Positions 1 through 6,455 are shown, counted from the first letter of the stretch. The stretch is 6,875 nt of DNA from RGIG5612 sp017511185 (GCA_017511185.1 JAFWLF010000113.1:1-6875), one strand, 5' to 3'. Translations and numbers: made by a program. Notes: generated from the letters alone by a model not told the origin.

Positions 1-720
1 CTGGCGGTACTCCTTTTTAACGCCAATCAGATGAAAATCTTTACTACCGGTGCTTTAAATAACCATTGCGGGACGTTCTTTTTTGATCCTGATCTTAATC
101 TGGAATGCCGCCTGGACAACTTTTCCACCGGCTGCGGCACCTGGCTGGATGACGGCCGTTACATTTCATTTACACAACGCGTTACAAATTTACCTGTTGA
201 TGATGATGAAGAATACTTTGACCGAACAAACCTGATCAGCTATGACATCACCGATGTGATCGACCCGCCACAGGAGATCCAATATATTGCGGAAAGTAAA
301 GACGGCGGCAAAAAACCTGTTTGGGAGCAAGGATCCAAAGATGGATTACAGATCAACGTTGACAGAACTCCTGATAACGATGCCGAGACATGCAGGAAAC
401 ATTTTTGGGGCGTTGCAGTGGATGGCGTGGAATTAACAGAAGGAAAAGACTATGCAGTAGAATTTGCCAGTGTCCATATCACTTTACTGCCATCCTATCT
501 GGAGACCCTTTCCGAAGGAACGCATACTCTGACCATCCTGTTTGACGATGGCCAGGCAGATATTGATTTTGTGATTCAGAAGAGACAATCGGCTCCGGGT
601 GCAGATACACCAGATACCGGCGATAGAAATCAGACGATTCTTTGGATCGTCCTCATGGCTCTTGCCCTGTGTGTCGTGACCGGAATGGTTACATTATCAC
701 TTTGCAAAAAGAATCGCTAA
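1..720 (+). CDS. C-terminal part of a cell-wall-anchored surface protein (5' truncated by window)
   Basis: The reading frame is open back to base 1 (first residues L-A-V-L-L-F-N-A-N-Q). The first ATG, at 31, has no ribosome binding site, so I read this as the end of a longer protein rather than a gene starting at 31. From about base 319 to 580 there is an Ig/X2-like module of the kind common in clostridial surface proteins: a W-x-x-G-S opening, then V-D-G-V-x-L, L-x-x-Y-L-x-T-L and G-T-H-T-L-T. Bases 607-624 encode T-P-D-T-G-D, a variant of the LPxTG sortase motif. A hydrophobic helix of roughly 25 residues and a K-K-N-R tail follow. The protein should be exported and anchored to peptidoglycan by a sortase. 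The N-terminal 95 or so visible residues are not recognised, and the overall function (adhesin, glycosidase or other) cannot be told from this fragment. It converges on the next gene with only 7 bases between the stops. Confidence 0.8.
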   Translation: MAVLLFNANQMKIFTTGALNNHCGTFFFDPDLNLECRLDNFSTGCGTWLDDGRYISFTQRVTNLPVDDDEEYFDRTNLISYDITDVIDPPQEIQYIAESKDGGKKPVWEQGSKDGLQINVDRTPDNDAETCRKHFWGVAVDGVELTEGKDYAVEFASVHITLLPSYLETLSEGTHTLTILFDDGQADIDFVIQKRQSAPGADTPDTGDRNQTILWIVLMALALCVVTGMVTLSLCKKNR

Positions 721-727
721 CTCAATG

Positions 728-1138
728 CTATTGCATTTCAAAAGGTTGTCCGGTATATGCAGTTGTAAACCGGGCTTTTGCAATCATGTTATCTGCTTCA
801 TCATAAACCCGCACACGGATATCAACCGTTTCCTGATCATGAAGGTCTTTGCATTTTGCTTCTGCCCGTATTTTTCCAGAGGTCGCAAAGCCAATATATG
901 TGATCTCTCCAACGACGCCATAGCCATCATATCCATAGGATAAGACGGCTGCAGCGCCTGCAGTTTCTGCCAGACTATATAAAACGGCCGGATGCGCGTG
1001 CGTTCTGCCTACATGGCTTAAGTGCTTTTCGGTCAGTTCAACTTCATAAACTGCAAAACCGGGAGAAACCTCCTTTAAGCGCATTCCGTTTTCATAATTA
1101 AAAACATCATTCTTGTCGAAGTATTCTTTTAAATCCAT
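728..1138 (-). CDS. PaaI-like hotdog-fold thioesterase, 136 aa
   Basis: A small single-domain protein of the PaaI/YbgC/FadM hotdog superfamily, which hydrolyses acyl-CoA (or other acyl-thioester) substrates in the cytoplasm, usually as a tetramer. The family's central helix region is visible at residues 44-67: H-A-H-P-A followed by L-Y-S-L-A-E-T-A-G-A. It matches the usual H-G-G...L-A-D-T-A pattern, except that the glycine pair is P-A and the expected acidic Asp is Glu58. The strand G-E-I-T-Y-I-G-F-A and the C-terminal strands V-D-I-R-V-R-V and A-K-A-R-F-T complete the fold. The ATG at 1138 is chosen over an in-frame ATG at 1228 because a GGAGG lies 6 bases upstream of it. The longer form would also add 30 unrelated residues and overlap the upstream gene. 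It lies 56 bases downstream of the GNAT gene with no terminator between, so the two are probably cotranscribed. The substrate is unknown. Confidence 0.8.
   Translation of the reverse strand: MDLKEYFDKNDVFNYENGMRLKEVSPGFAVYEVELTEKHLSHVGRTHAHPAVLYSLAETAGAAAVLSYGYDGYGVVGEITYIGFATSGKIRAEAKCKDLHDQETVDIRVRVYDEADNMIAKARFTTAYTGQPFEMQ
748..779 (+). terminator. Possible weak terminator for the surface-protein gene
   Basis: A 7-bp stem (748-754 with 769-775, one G-T wobble, core CCGGT/ACCGG) has a 14-base loop and is followed directly by TTTT. It lies 28 bases past the surface-protein stop, inside the 3' end of the opposing thioesterase gene. The loop is large and the T-run short, so this is tentative. 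A second small perfect hairpin (AATGC-TATT-GCATT, 724-737) spans the junction between the two convergent genes but has no T-run. Confidence 0.25.
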
Positions 1139-1144
1139 AGTTGT

Positions 1145-1149
1145 CCTCC
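1145..1149 (-). promoter_or_regulatory. Ribosome binding site deciding the thioesterase start
   Basis: GGAGG on the minus strand, 6 bases before the ATG at 1138. It settles the start at M-D-L-K-E-Y rather than the upstream ATG at 1228. Confidence 0.75.
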
Positions 1150-1194
1150 ATACGTATGTCATTCTGAAATAAAGTTTGCCTGATAAATTGGAAT

Positions 1195-1746
1195 CTATCT
1201 CTCTGATTTTAACAGGGCATACCAGCACGCATCACAGATTCCTTGATTGTTTCTGTCAGAACTTCGCATCGTTCCCTCATATTTCATTCCGCACTTTTTC
1301 ATAACCATTCCGGAATGTGGATTCCTTGGGTCATGACGGCTTTCGATGCGGTTTGCCCCTACTGTATCGAAGAAAAAATCCATTACCGCTTTCATGGCTT
1401 CTGACATGATTCCCATATGCCACCATTTTTGTCCAAGGCAATAGCCTATATGGACCATGTCAATACTGTCATTCATGCTCACGGCAGAAATACATCCGAC
1501 AGGATCCGTTCCATGTTCTTTTAAGACAATGGCCCACTGATAATAGTTTTTCTGCTGATAAGATGAAATCCAATCCTCTATGATCGCTTTGGTAACATCG
1601 ATGCTGGAATGCGCAGGCCAAGTCAAATACTTCACCACTTCCGGGTCGGAAGCCCAGTTCTGGTACATAGCCTGTGCATCATCGATAGAAAACTGTCTTA
1701 ATACCAATCTTCCTGTTTCAATTCTTTGTGTTCCACAATGGTTCAT
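1195..1746 (-). CDS. RimJ/RimL-like GNAT N-acetyltransferase, 183 aa
   Basis: A cytoplasmic acetyl-CoA-dependent N-acetyltransferase of the RimJ/RimL (Acetyltransf_3) branch. It opens with the branch's signature I-E-T-G-R-L-V-L-R-Q-F near residues 9-19. The acetyl-CoA binding region is I-G-Y-C-L-G-Q-K-W-W-H-M-G-I-M-S-E-A (100-117). The second half has the characteristic N-x-x-S-x-x-V-M-K-K-C-G-M-x-x-E-G (142-158), where the Asn and Ser normally line the acetyl-CoA pocket. Length fits the family (about 180 residues). The start at 1746 is preferred to the in-frame ATG at 1818 because GAGG sits 8 bases upstream of it. The likely promoter at 1784-1792 also lies between the two ATGs and would exclude the upstream one. 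Relatives acetylate ribosomal proteins, antibiotics or small amines; the substrate here cannot be read from sequence. It is probably the first gene of a two-gene unit with the thioesterase. Confidence 0.85.
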   Translation of the reverse strand: MNHCGTQRIETGRLVLRQFSIDDAQAMYQNWASDPEVVKYLTWPAHSSIDVTKAIIEDWISSYQQKNYYQWAIVLKEHGTDPVGCISAVSMNDSIDMVHIGYCLGQKWWHMGIMSEAMKAVMDFFFDTVGANRIESRHDPRNPHSGMVMKKCGMKYEGTMRSSDRNNQGICDACWYALLKSER

Positions 1747-1783
1747 GATATCTGCCTCATCAAATCCCGATTTGTTGAAATGA

Positions 1784-1792
1784 ATTATATCA
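1784..1792 (-). promoter_or_regulatory. Extended -10 promoter for the minus-strand GNAT/thioesterase unit
   Basis: Read on the minus strand, this is TGATATAAT, a perfect TATAAT with the TGn extension. No good -35 sits 16-18 bases upstream, which is tolerated for extended -10 promoters. Transcription would begin near 1776, giving a leader of about 30 bases before the ATG at 1746. Confidence 0.55.
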
Positions 1793-1834
1793 TAACCTAA
1801 TCTGTTTCTATTAAACAAGTTTCACTTGAGTGTA

Positions 1835-1843
1835 TGTTATAAT
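1835..1843 (+). promoter_or_regulatory. Extended -10 promoter for the GNAT-amidase-RidA unit
   Basis: TGTTATAAT on the plus strand, again a perfect TATAAT with TGn and only a poor -35 (ACAAGT at 1815-1820). The expected start is near 1850, about 39 bases before the ATG at 1889. It stands back to back with the minus-strand promoter, with -10 boxes about 50 bases apart. Confidence 0.5.
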
Positions 1844-1888
1844 TAATAATAAGAATCCATTTATTGTATAAAAAGGAACATAGAAACA

Positions 1889-2656
1889 ATGACGAACAAA
1901 GATATACTGCGCATTGCGATGGAGCAGTCTGCAGCTGATATAGGATGCCGTCCGGACGACTTCCTTGCAGATAATAACGTGGTCGTTCCATTTCAGCTTA
2001 ACGCAGACGCCAAGAAATACTATAAACTCCCCATCGCCTGTAATTGTGTTTCATATGGCAATAACATTGTTGCAGCGGCAGCAGACGATGTCTCTGACAT
2101 TGTAAAAGAATACATCGGGAAATTTGATTTTTATCATTGCTTTGAAACGCCAAACATGCATTGGCTTAATGAGCGGCTTGCCTCAAAAGGCTATGCCGTC
2201 TGCTTTATGGCTGAATATTATCTTCCGAATCTGAGCAGACTATCGGAACTGCCTTGTTCATACACTCTGAGGATGTTGGAAAAAGACCAGTTTGAAGGGC
2301 TGTATCTTCCCAAATGGTCAAACGCCTTATGCCGCGACCGAAAAGAATTAGATGTGCTTGGTGTAGGTGCATACGATGGAAATGAACTGATAGGATTAGC
2401 CGGGTGTTCTGCTGATGCCAAAGAAATGTGGCAGATAGGGGTAGATGTGCTTCCGGAATACAGAAGAAGAGGAATCGCTTCTGCCATCACATCAAAACTG
2501 GCAATAGAAATACTTGCACGCAATAAGGTACCATTCTACTGTTCAGCCTGGTCAAATATTCGATCTGTCAGAAATGGGATCAAAAGCGGATTCATCCCTG
2601 CATGGGTGGAGATGACAGTAAAACCAGTTGATGTGGTAAATGAGCTGAATTTGTAA
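1889..2656 (+). CDS. GNAT-family acetyltransferase with N-terminal extension, 255 aa
   Basis: The C-terminal half is a GNAT acetyltransferase domain. The strand W-Q-I-G-V-D-V-L-P (181-189) leads into the pyrophosphate-binding loop Y-R-R-R-G-I-A (191-197), followed by the helix S-A-I-T-S-K-L-A-I-E-I-L. Late features are C-S-A-W-S-N, then S-V-R-N and K-S-G-F, the usual acetyl-CoA contacting end of the fold. The first 130 or so residues are not a clear GNAT domain. They may be a degenerate second copy or a substrate-binding region, as in several Firmicutes GNAT proteins near 250 residues long. AAGGA precedes the ATG at a rather long 11-base spacing. Only about 50 bases separate it from the amidase gene, so cotranscription is likely. 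The substrate is unknown. Confidence 0.8.
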   Translation: MTNKDILRIAMEQSAADIGCRPDDFLADNNVVVPFQLNADAKKYYKLPIACNCVSYGNNIVAAAADDVSDIVKEYIGKFDFYHCFETPNMHWLNERLASKGYAVCFMAEYYLPNLSRLSELPCSYTLRMLEKDQFEGLYLPKWSNALCRDRKELDVLGVGAYDGNELIGLAGCSADAKEMWQIGVDVLPEYRRRGIASAITSKLAIEILARNKVPFYCSAWSNIRSVRNGIKSGFIPAWVEMTVKPVDVVNELNL

Positions 2657-2695
2657 CCGTCTGAAAGCGGAATCCCATAAAGAAGAGCTTACCAG

Positions 2696-2701
2696 AAGGA
2701 G
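2696..2701 (+). promoter_or_regulatory. Ribosome binding site deciding the amidase start
   Basis: AAGGAG lies 2 bases before the ATG at 2704 and 5 bases before the ATG at 2707. The spacing favours the second ATG, removing one Met from the N terminus. Confidence 0.6.
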
Positions 2702-2706
2702 AAATG

Positions 2707-3543
2707 ATGAAAGTCAAAATTGCATTGCTGCAGCTGCTGCCGGAAAAGGATCTGGCCGGGCAGCTAAAGAAAGGAAAAATAGCCTGCATAAGGGCAAAGG
2801 AAACTGGTGCAGATATTGCTCTGTTTCCGGAAATGTGGAGCGACGGATATGCACTTCCACAGGACCGTGCAGAACTGGATGCGCTGTCAATTGATGCGGA
2901 CAGTGAATTTGTCTGTGCTTTCGGAAAGCTTGCCGGTGAACTGCAAATGGCCATCGGCATCACCTTCCTTGAAAAGCATGAACCGAAACCACTCAATTCC
3001 ATGATCCTGTTTGACAGAAACGGAACAGAACAACTGCACTACTCCAAAGTCCATACCTGCGACTTTGATCTGGAAAAAGTGTTATCCTCCGGAGATGATT
3101 TTTGTGTGACGGACCTGGATATCGGCAAAGGCACCGTAAAGATAGGTTCGATGATCTGCTTTGACAGAGAGTTCCCGGAAAGTGCAAGGATCCTGATGCT
3201 CAAAGGGGCAGAAATCATTCTGGCGCCTAATGCCTGTCCAATGGAGATCAACCGTTTATCTGCCCTGCGCACCCGCGCCTATGAAAATATGCTGGCTGTT
3301 GCTACATGCAATTATCCAAAAGGCCAGCCGGACTGCAATGGACATTCCACCGTTTTCGATGGAGTTGCATGGCTGGAAGATGAGCCGGATGTACGTGATA
3401 TGTGCATTCTTGAAGCATCGGAAGACGAAGGGATTTATCTTGCAGAAATAGATATGGATATGCTCCGGACTTACCGCAAGAAAGAAGTAATGGGCAGTAA
3501 ATACCGGCATCCGGATAAATATGGTATGATTAACCAACAATAA
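2707..3543 (+). CDS. Carbon-nitrogen hydrolase (nitrilase superfamily), 278 aa
   Basis: A cytoplasmic amidase-type member of the nitrilase superfamily, hydrolysing a C-N bond through a covalent thioester on cysteine. The Glu-Lys-Cys triad is intact: Glu42 in L-F-P-E-M-W, Lys114 in Y-S-K-V-H-T, and Cys151 in M-I-C-F-D-R-E-F-P-E. The following helix and strand, A-R-I-L-M-L-K-G-A-E-I-I-L-A-P-N-A, and the R-T-R-A-Y-E-N segment are also typical. The length matches single-domain members such as omega-amidase or N-carbamoylputrescine amidase, but I cannot assign one of these. Two adjacent ATGs exist. The one at 2707 is chosen because AAGGAG (2696-2701) is 5 bases from it but only 2 from the ATG at 2704. 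The ridA gene begins 17 bases after its stop, so the two are almost certainly one transcript. A linked function is plausible: release of ammonia or an unstable nitrogen compound that RidA then handles. Confidence 0.88.
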   Translation: MKVKIALLQLLPEKDLAGQLKKGKIACIRAKETGADIALFPEMWSDGYALPQDRAELDALSIDADSEFVCAFGKLAGELQMAIGITFLEKHEPKPLNSMILFDRNGTEQLHYSKVHTCDFDLEKVLSSGDDFCVTDLDIGKGTVKIGSMICFDREFPESARILMLKGAEIILAPNACPMEINRLSALRTRAYENMLAVATCNYPKGQPDCNGHSTVFDGVAWLEDEPDVRDMCILEASEDEGIYLAEIDMDMLRTYRKKEVMGSKYRHPDKYGMINQQ

Positions 3544-3560
3544 ACAAAGGAGAATGTATC

Positions 3561-3932
3561 ATGGAAAAGATTCACACAGAGAAAGCACCAGCTGCAGTCG
3601 GACCGTATTCTCAGGCAATGGTGATCAACGGACTAGTCTATACATCCGGACAGATCGCTCTTGATCCTGTAACCGGAGAGCTGGTTGGAAAAACAATTGA
3701 AGAACAGGCAGAACAGGTCATGAAAAACCTCGTAGCTATTCTCGAGGCAGCCGGAACATCACCGGTAAAAGTCGTAAAGACTCTTTGCTTCCTTACCGAT
3801 ATTAATGATTTTGCTGCCTTCAACGAAGTCTATGCTAAATACTTTACAGAGAAACCTGCAAGATCCTGTGTAGGGATCCAGGCCCTGCCAAAGGGTGCCA
3901 TTTGCGAAGTGGAAGTAATTGCGGAGCTTTGA
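3561..3932 (+). CDS. ridA: RidA family 2-iminobutanoate/2-iminopropanoate deaminase, 123 aa
   Basis: A complete RidA (YjgF/YER057c/UK114) protein, normally a cytoplasmic homotrimer that hydrolyses reactive enamine/imine intermediates such as 2-aminoacrylate to keto acid and ammonia. Conserved family elements are all present: A-V-G-P-Y-S-Q-A (12-19), Y-T-S-G-Q-I-A-L-D-P (27-36), P-A-R-S-C-V (99-104) and C-E-V-E-V-I-A at the C terminus. Arg101 and Glu116 match the Arg105/Glu120 pair of the E. coli proteins, with the same 15-residue spacing, so the archetypal deaminase activity is expected. AAAGGAG stands 8 bases before the ATG. It is the last gene of the plus-strand unit and converges on the glycyl radical enzyme gene with a 7-base gap. 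Confidence 0.93.
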   Translation: MEKIHTEKAPAAVGPYSQAMVINGLVYTSGQIALDPVTGELVGKTIEEQAEQVMKNLVAILEAAGTSPVKVVKTLCFLTDINDFAAFNEVYAKYFTEKPARSCVGIQALPKGAICEVEVIAEL

Positions 3933-3939
3933 TCCAAGA

Positions 3940-6354
3940 TCACTGCAGATCGTGTTCCATCCGCTCGATGACTTCGTCCTGAATGGCCGGTGTCAGCCTT
4001 GTGAAATAAGCGCTGTAACCTGCTACTCTTACGACGAGTTCTGAATGGTCGTCCGGATGCACCTTTGCATCTTCCATTTCTTCTCTATCGACAACATTGA
4101 ACTGGATATGCTTGCCACCATGCGTCAAAAAGATTTTGATCATGCTGGCAAGTTTTTTCAGGTCTTCTTCTGTCTTCATGGCAGAAGGATGGAACTTCAT
4201 GTTCATGAGTGTTCCCTGATATGGATCCTGATCTACGCGCATTGCACTTTGTAAAACTGCGAGCGGTCCATGTGTATCCGTTCCATGATCCGGGGACAGC
4301 GATGCGTCTGCCAAAATGGTTCCGCCTTTTCTTCCGTCTGGTGTTGCGCCGGTAACTGCCCCGCCCGGCTGATGCGCAGAAATAGAAATGGCATTCGGTT
4401 TCAGTGAATCGCCATAGACGCAAGGCAGACTGAGGCAGGTATCTGCATGAAGCTTGTAGACTTCTGCAACCATCTCATCCACTTCAGGGATATTATTTCC
4501 ATATTTCGGCTGAGAGGCAAAATCTTTCTGCATCGCTTCATAGCCGACCCAGTCTGCATCAAGCGCCTCCATCAGCTGCTTCATCGTATATTTTTTCTCA
4601 TCAAATACCAGCTTGCGGATCGCATAAAGGCCGTTTCCGGTATTGACGCCTCCAACGGCTCCAAGCACAGCACCATTCTCAAACGTGAACCGGCGGTTGT
4701 ACATATCCTTGCCTACCTTCACGCCGTCTTTCATTAAGCTGGAGCGGAACACATCCGGAAAAAGATCCCGCTCTGCGATCAGCTCCACGTTGATCCGTTC
4801 GTTTGCCATCCGCATCAGGTGGCGGATCTCATCATAAATAGCATCCTTCACTTCTTCAAAGGATTCCATTTGTGTCACATCGCCAACAGGTTTTCCCACC
4901 ATCTCCTGCGTATAACGGCAAAAGCCATTATGCAGTGCGATATCCATAGCCTGCGGTATGATAAAGAAGCAGCAGACCTGTGTACGTGTTACGGCCTGTA
5001 CGTTTCCGTCGACGCAGCCGGTGCAGCACCAGTCTCTGGCTTCTTCCAGTGTCAGCGCATTCTGCGGGTTCTGTTTGGTGAAGAAATTGATATAGCTCTC
5101 ATCTCCGACAAAGGCCGGCATTCCAATTCCGGTACGGACACACTCCAGTGCCTTTACCATAAAACGTTCCGGCGTATTCTCATGTACACGGATCGTAAGC
5201 GTATGGTGAGGAGTATGCGTTTCCTTTGCGGCTTCTATTAAAAGATAGCTGAGTTCATTTGTGGCATCGCTTCCGTCTGCCTTAACACCGCCGATCGTCC
5301 AGTTATACCATTTTGCCATGCCGGCATTTTTCGCACGGTTCGCCTGTCCGGAAACACGATTGATCTTCATGCATTTGATCCGGAGGATCTCCAGTAATTC
5401 CAGCACCTTATCATCTGTGATCTTTCCGCTTTCTATATCCCGTTTGTAAAATGGATACATATACTGGTCAAATCTGCCGGCACTGGTTGTCGGGCTTGGG
5501 CAGCACATTAAAAAAGTGAACCAGAAACTCTGCAGCGCCTCATAAAATGTATCTGCAGGTTCATACGGAACCTTACGGCAGATCCGTGCCATCTCCGTAA
5601 GTTCTGCCCGGCGGGTCTCATCAGGCTCTTTTTCCGCCATCTCTTCCGCAAGGTCGGCATAGCGGTTTGCGAAACGGACCCAGGCTTCAAACACAATAAC
5701 CACGCCTTCCCAAAAAGCGCGCTTCTCCATGATATCCGGTTCTTCGTAGCGGATATTTTTCAGGTTCTCTTTTGCTTCTGCGATAATGCTCTTGGCACCT
5801 TCGTTCAGGATCTTTGCATAATCGATCGTAACGAGTGCAAACCCCGGGCCGAGCCCGTATCCTGACATCGCAAAACCTCCGCCGGATCCGCCTTTTTTAT
5901 CCTTCCAAGGAGGGAGGATGGTTCCGGATTTCATAAACGGCCACAGACGTTCGTTCTGTCCCAGCGATTTCCCCATCTCTTCCACAAGATTACTGTTCGC
6001 TGAATTCCCGGCGAAACGTTCATTCAACCGATAGAGTCCTTCTTCATCTTCCGGAGTGATAGTATAAATCTCACTTTTCAGCGACTCCACTTCATCCTTG
6101 GTCCAAACGCCGTACTCATACTGCATCTCAAGACCGAACGGCTTGGATGCACCGCTGCCGCAAAGCAGGTCTTCCGGCTCAATAAAGATGGTAATGTTGT
6201 CTAATATATTTGCATGCAGCTTTGACCGGCGCAGCAGCATTGGCTCGCCTCCGGTCTTTTCCAACGATTCGTTTGCAAGGCGAAACAGTTCCACGCACAA
6301 TGGATATTTGCTGATACGCAATGCTTCTTTCATTCGCTGCACTCGGCCTGTCAT
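3940..6354 (-). CDS. Glycyl radical enzyme of unassigned subtype (PFL superfamily), 804 aa
   Basis: An oxygen-sensitive radical enzyme of the pyruvate formate-lyase superfamily. The C-terminal radical loop is R-V-A-G-Y-S-A-Y-F with Gly779 as the radical site, in the usual place 26 residues from the end. The active-site loop is C-C-T-G-C-V-D-G-N, placing the thiyl cysteine at Cys447. Other family landmarks are G-R-F-D-Q-Y-M-Y-P-F-Y (293-303), a T-P-D-G-R segment before the radical domain, and G-G-K-H-I-Q-F-N-V-V-D. Length (about 800) fits the decarboxylase, eliminase and dehydratase groups. Oddities are Asp449 where most characterised relatives have Glu, extra cysteines at 443, 444, 461 and 462, a glycine-rich G-G-S-G-G-G loop (155-160), and Phe172 in a stretch where relatives often have G-H before D-Y. 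From memory, the radical-domain region resembles 4-hydroxyphenylacetate decarboxylase, but the active-site loop does not. No small subunit gene lies downstream. GGAGG lies 7 bases before the ATG at 6354. Superfamily call is firm; the reaction is not assigned. Confidence 0.95.
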   Translation of the reverse strand: MTGRVQRMKEALRISKYPLCVELFRLANESLEKTGGEPMLLRRSKLHANILDNITIFIEPEDLLCGSGASKPFGLEMQYEYGVWTKDEVESLKSEIYTITPEDEEGLYRLNERFAGNSANSNLVEEMGKSLGQNERLWPFMKSGTILPPWKDKKGGSGGGFAMSGYGLGPGFALVTIDYAKILNEGAKSIIAEAKENLKNIRYEEPDIMEKRAFWEGVVIVFEAWVRFANRYADLAEEMAEKEPDETRRAELTEMARICRKVPYEPADTFYEALQSFWFTFLMCCPSPTTSAGRFDQYMYPFYKRDIESGKITDDKVLELLEILRIKCMKINRVSGQANRAKNAGMAKWYNWTIGGVKADGSDATNELSYLLIEAAKETHTPHHTLTIRVHENTPERFMVKALECVRTGIGMPAFVGDESYINFFTKQNPQNALTLEEARDWCCTGCVDGNVQAVTRTQVCCFFIIPQAMDIALHNGFCRYTQEMVGKPVGDVTQMESFEEVKDAIYDEIRHLMRMANERINVELIAERDLFPDVFRSSLMKDGVKVGKDMYNRRFTFENGAVLGAVGGVNTGNGLYAIRKLVFDEKKYTMKQLMEALDADWVGYEAMQKDFASQPKYGNNIPEVDEMVAEVYKLHADTCLSLPCVYGDSLKPNAISISAHQPGGAVTGATPDGRKGGTILADASLSPDHGTDTHGPLAVLQSAMRVDQDPYQGTLMNMKFHPSAMKTEEDLKKLASMIKIFLTHGGKHIQFNVVDREEMEDAKVHPDDHSELVVRVAGYSAYFTRLTPAIQDEVIERMEHDLQ

Positions 6355-6378
6355 AGGAGTTCCTCCGTTTTGTTTTTT

Positions 6379-6410
6379 ATTATCTTCACCCTACCACTTC
6401 GAAGTGGCAA
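6379..6410 (-). promoter_or_regulatory. Possible promoter of the glycyl radical enzyme gene with a long spacer
   Basis: On the minus strand, TTGCCA (6405-6410) and GATAAT (6379-6384) are separated by 20 bases. A 20-base spacer is longer than optimal and resembles promoters that need a MerR-type activator to realign the boxes. The palindrome at 6394-6407 overlaps the -35 box by three bases and fills much of the spacer. Transcription would start near 6372, leaving a leader of under 20 bases. Confidence 0.4.
6394..6407. promoter_or_regulatory. Perfect 14-bp palindrome, likely operator
   Basis: CCACTTCGAAGTGG is an uninterrupted perfect inverted repeat with no T-run after it on either strand, so it is not a terminator. 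It sits in the 127-base region between the divergent radical enzyme and activase genes, overlapping the putative -35 of the former and about 40 bases upstream of the -10 of the latter. This placement suits a dimeric regulator controlling both genes. The regulator is not in the window. Confidence 0.6.
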
Positions 6411-6446
6411 TTTCAACAGAATTCCCTGTCTCCCATCCTTATATCG

Positions 6447-6455
6447 TGATAGAAT
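6447..6455 (+). promoter_or_regulatory. Extended -10 promoter of the activase gene
   Basis: TGATAGAAT, five of six matches to TATAAT with a TGn extension. The best -35 at a workable distance is the weak CTGTCT (6426-6431, 18-base spacer). Transcription would begin near 6462, about 20 bases before the ATG. Confidence 0.4.

Noticed and set aside
1139..1228. Longer N terminus for the thioesterase starting at 1228
   Set aside because: It would add 30 residues with no family match, overlap the acetyltransferase gene, and bypass the strong GGAGG before the ATG at 1138.
1747..1818. Longer N terminus for the minus-strand acetyltransferase starting at 1818
   Set aside because: The promoter -10 at 1784-1792 lies between the two ATGs, and the ATG at 1746 has its own GAGG. 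The family signature begins just after the shorter start.
3921..3964. Inverted GCGGA...TCCGC arms across the ridA/radical enzyme junction, with several GATC words between
   Set aside because: The loop is over 30 bases, the stem is only 5 bp, and no T-run follows on either strand, so it is not a credible terminator.
4045..5449. Several plus-strand open frames of 60-140 codons inside the radical enzyme gene
   Set aside because: They overlap a firmly identified 804-residue gene on the other strand, lack ribosome binding sites and show no recognisable domain; they are shadows.
3940..6354. Assignment of the radical enzyme as pyruvate formate-lyase or as 4-hydroxyphenylacetate decarboxylase
   Set aside because: PFL would need the adjacent Cys-Cys thiyl pair at the catalytic position and an activase without a ferredoxin insert. 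The decarboxylase would show C-x-E and a small iron-sulfur subunit gene downstream, and neither is present here.
6442..6451. Small inverted repeat TATC-GT-GATA just upstream of and overlapping the activase -10
   Set aside because: The arms are only 4 bp, which is expected by chance in AT-rich sequence.
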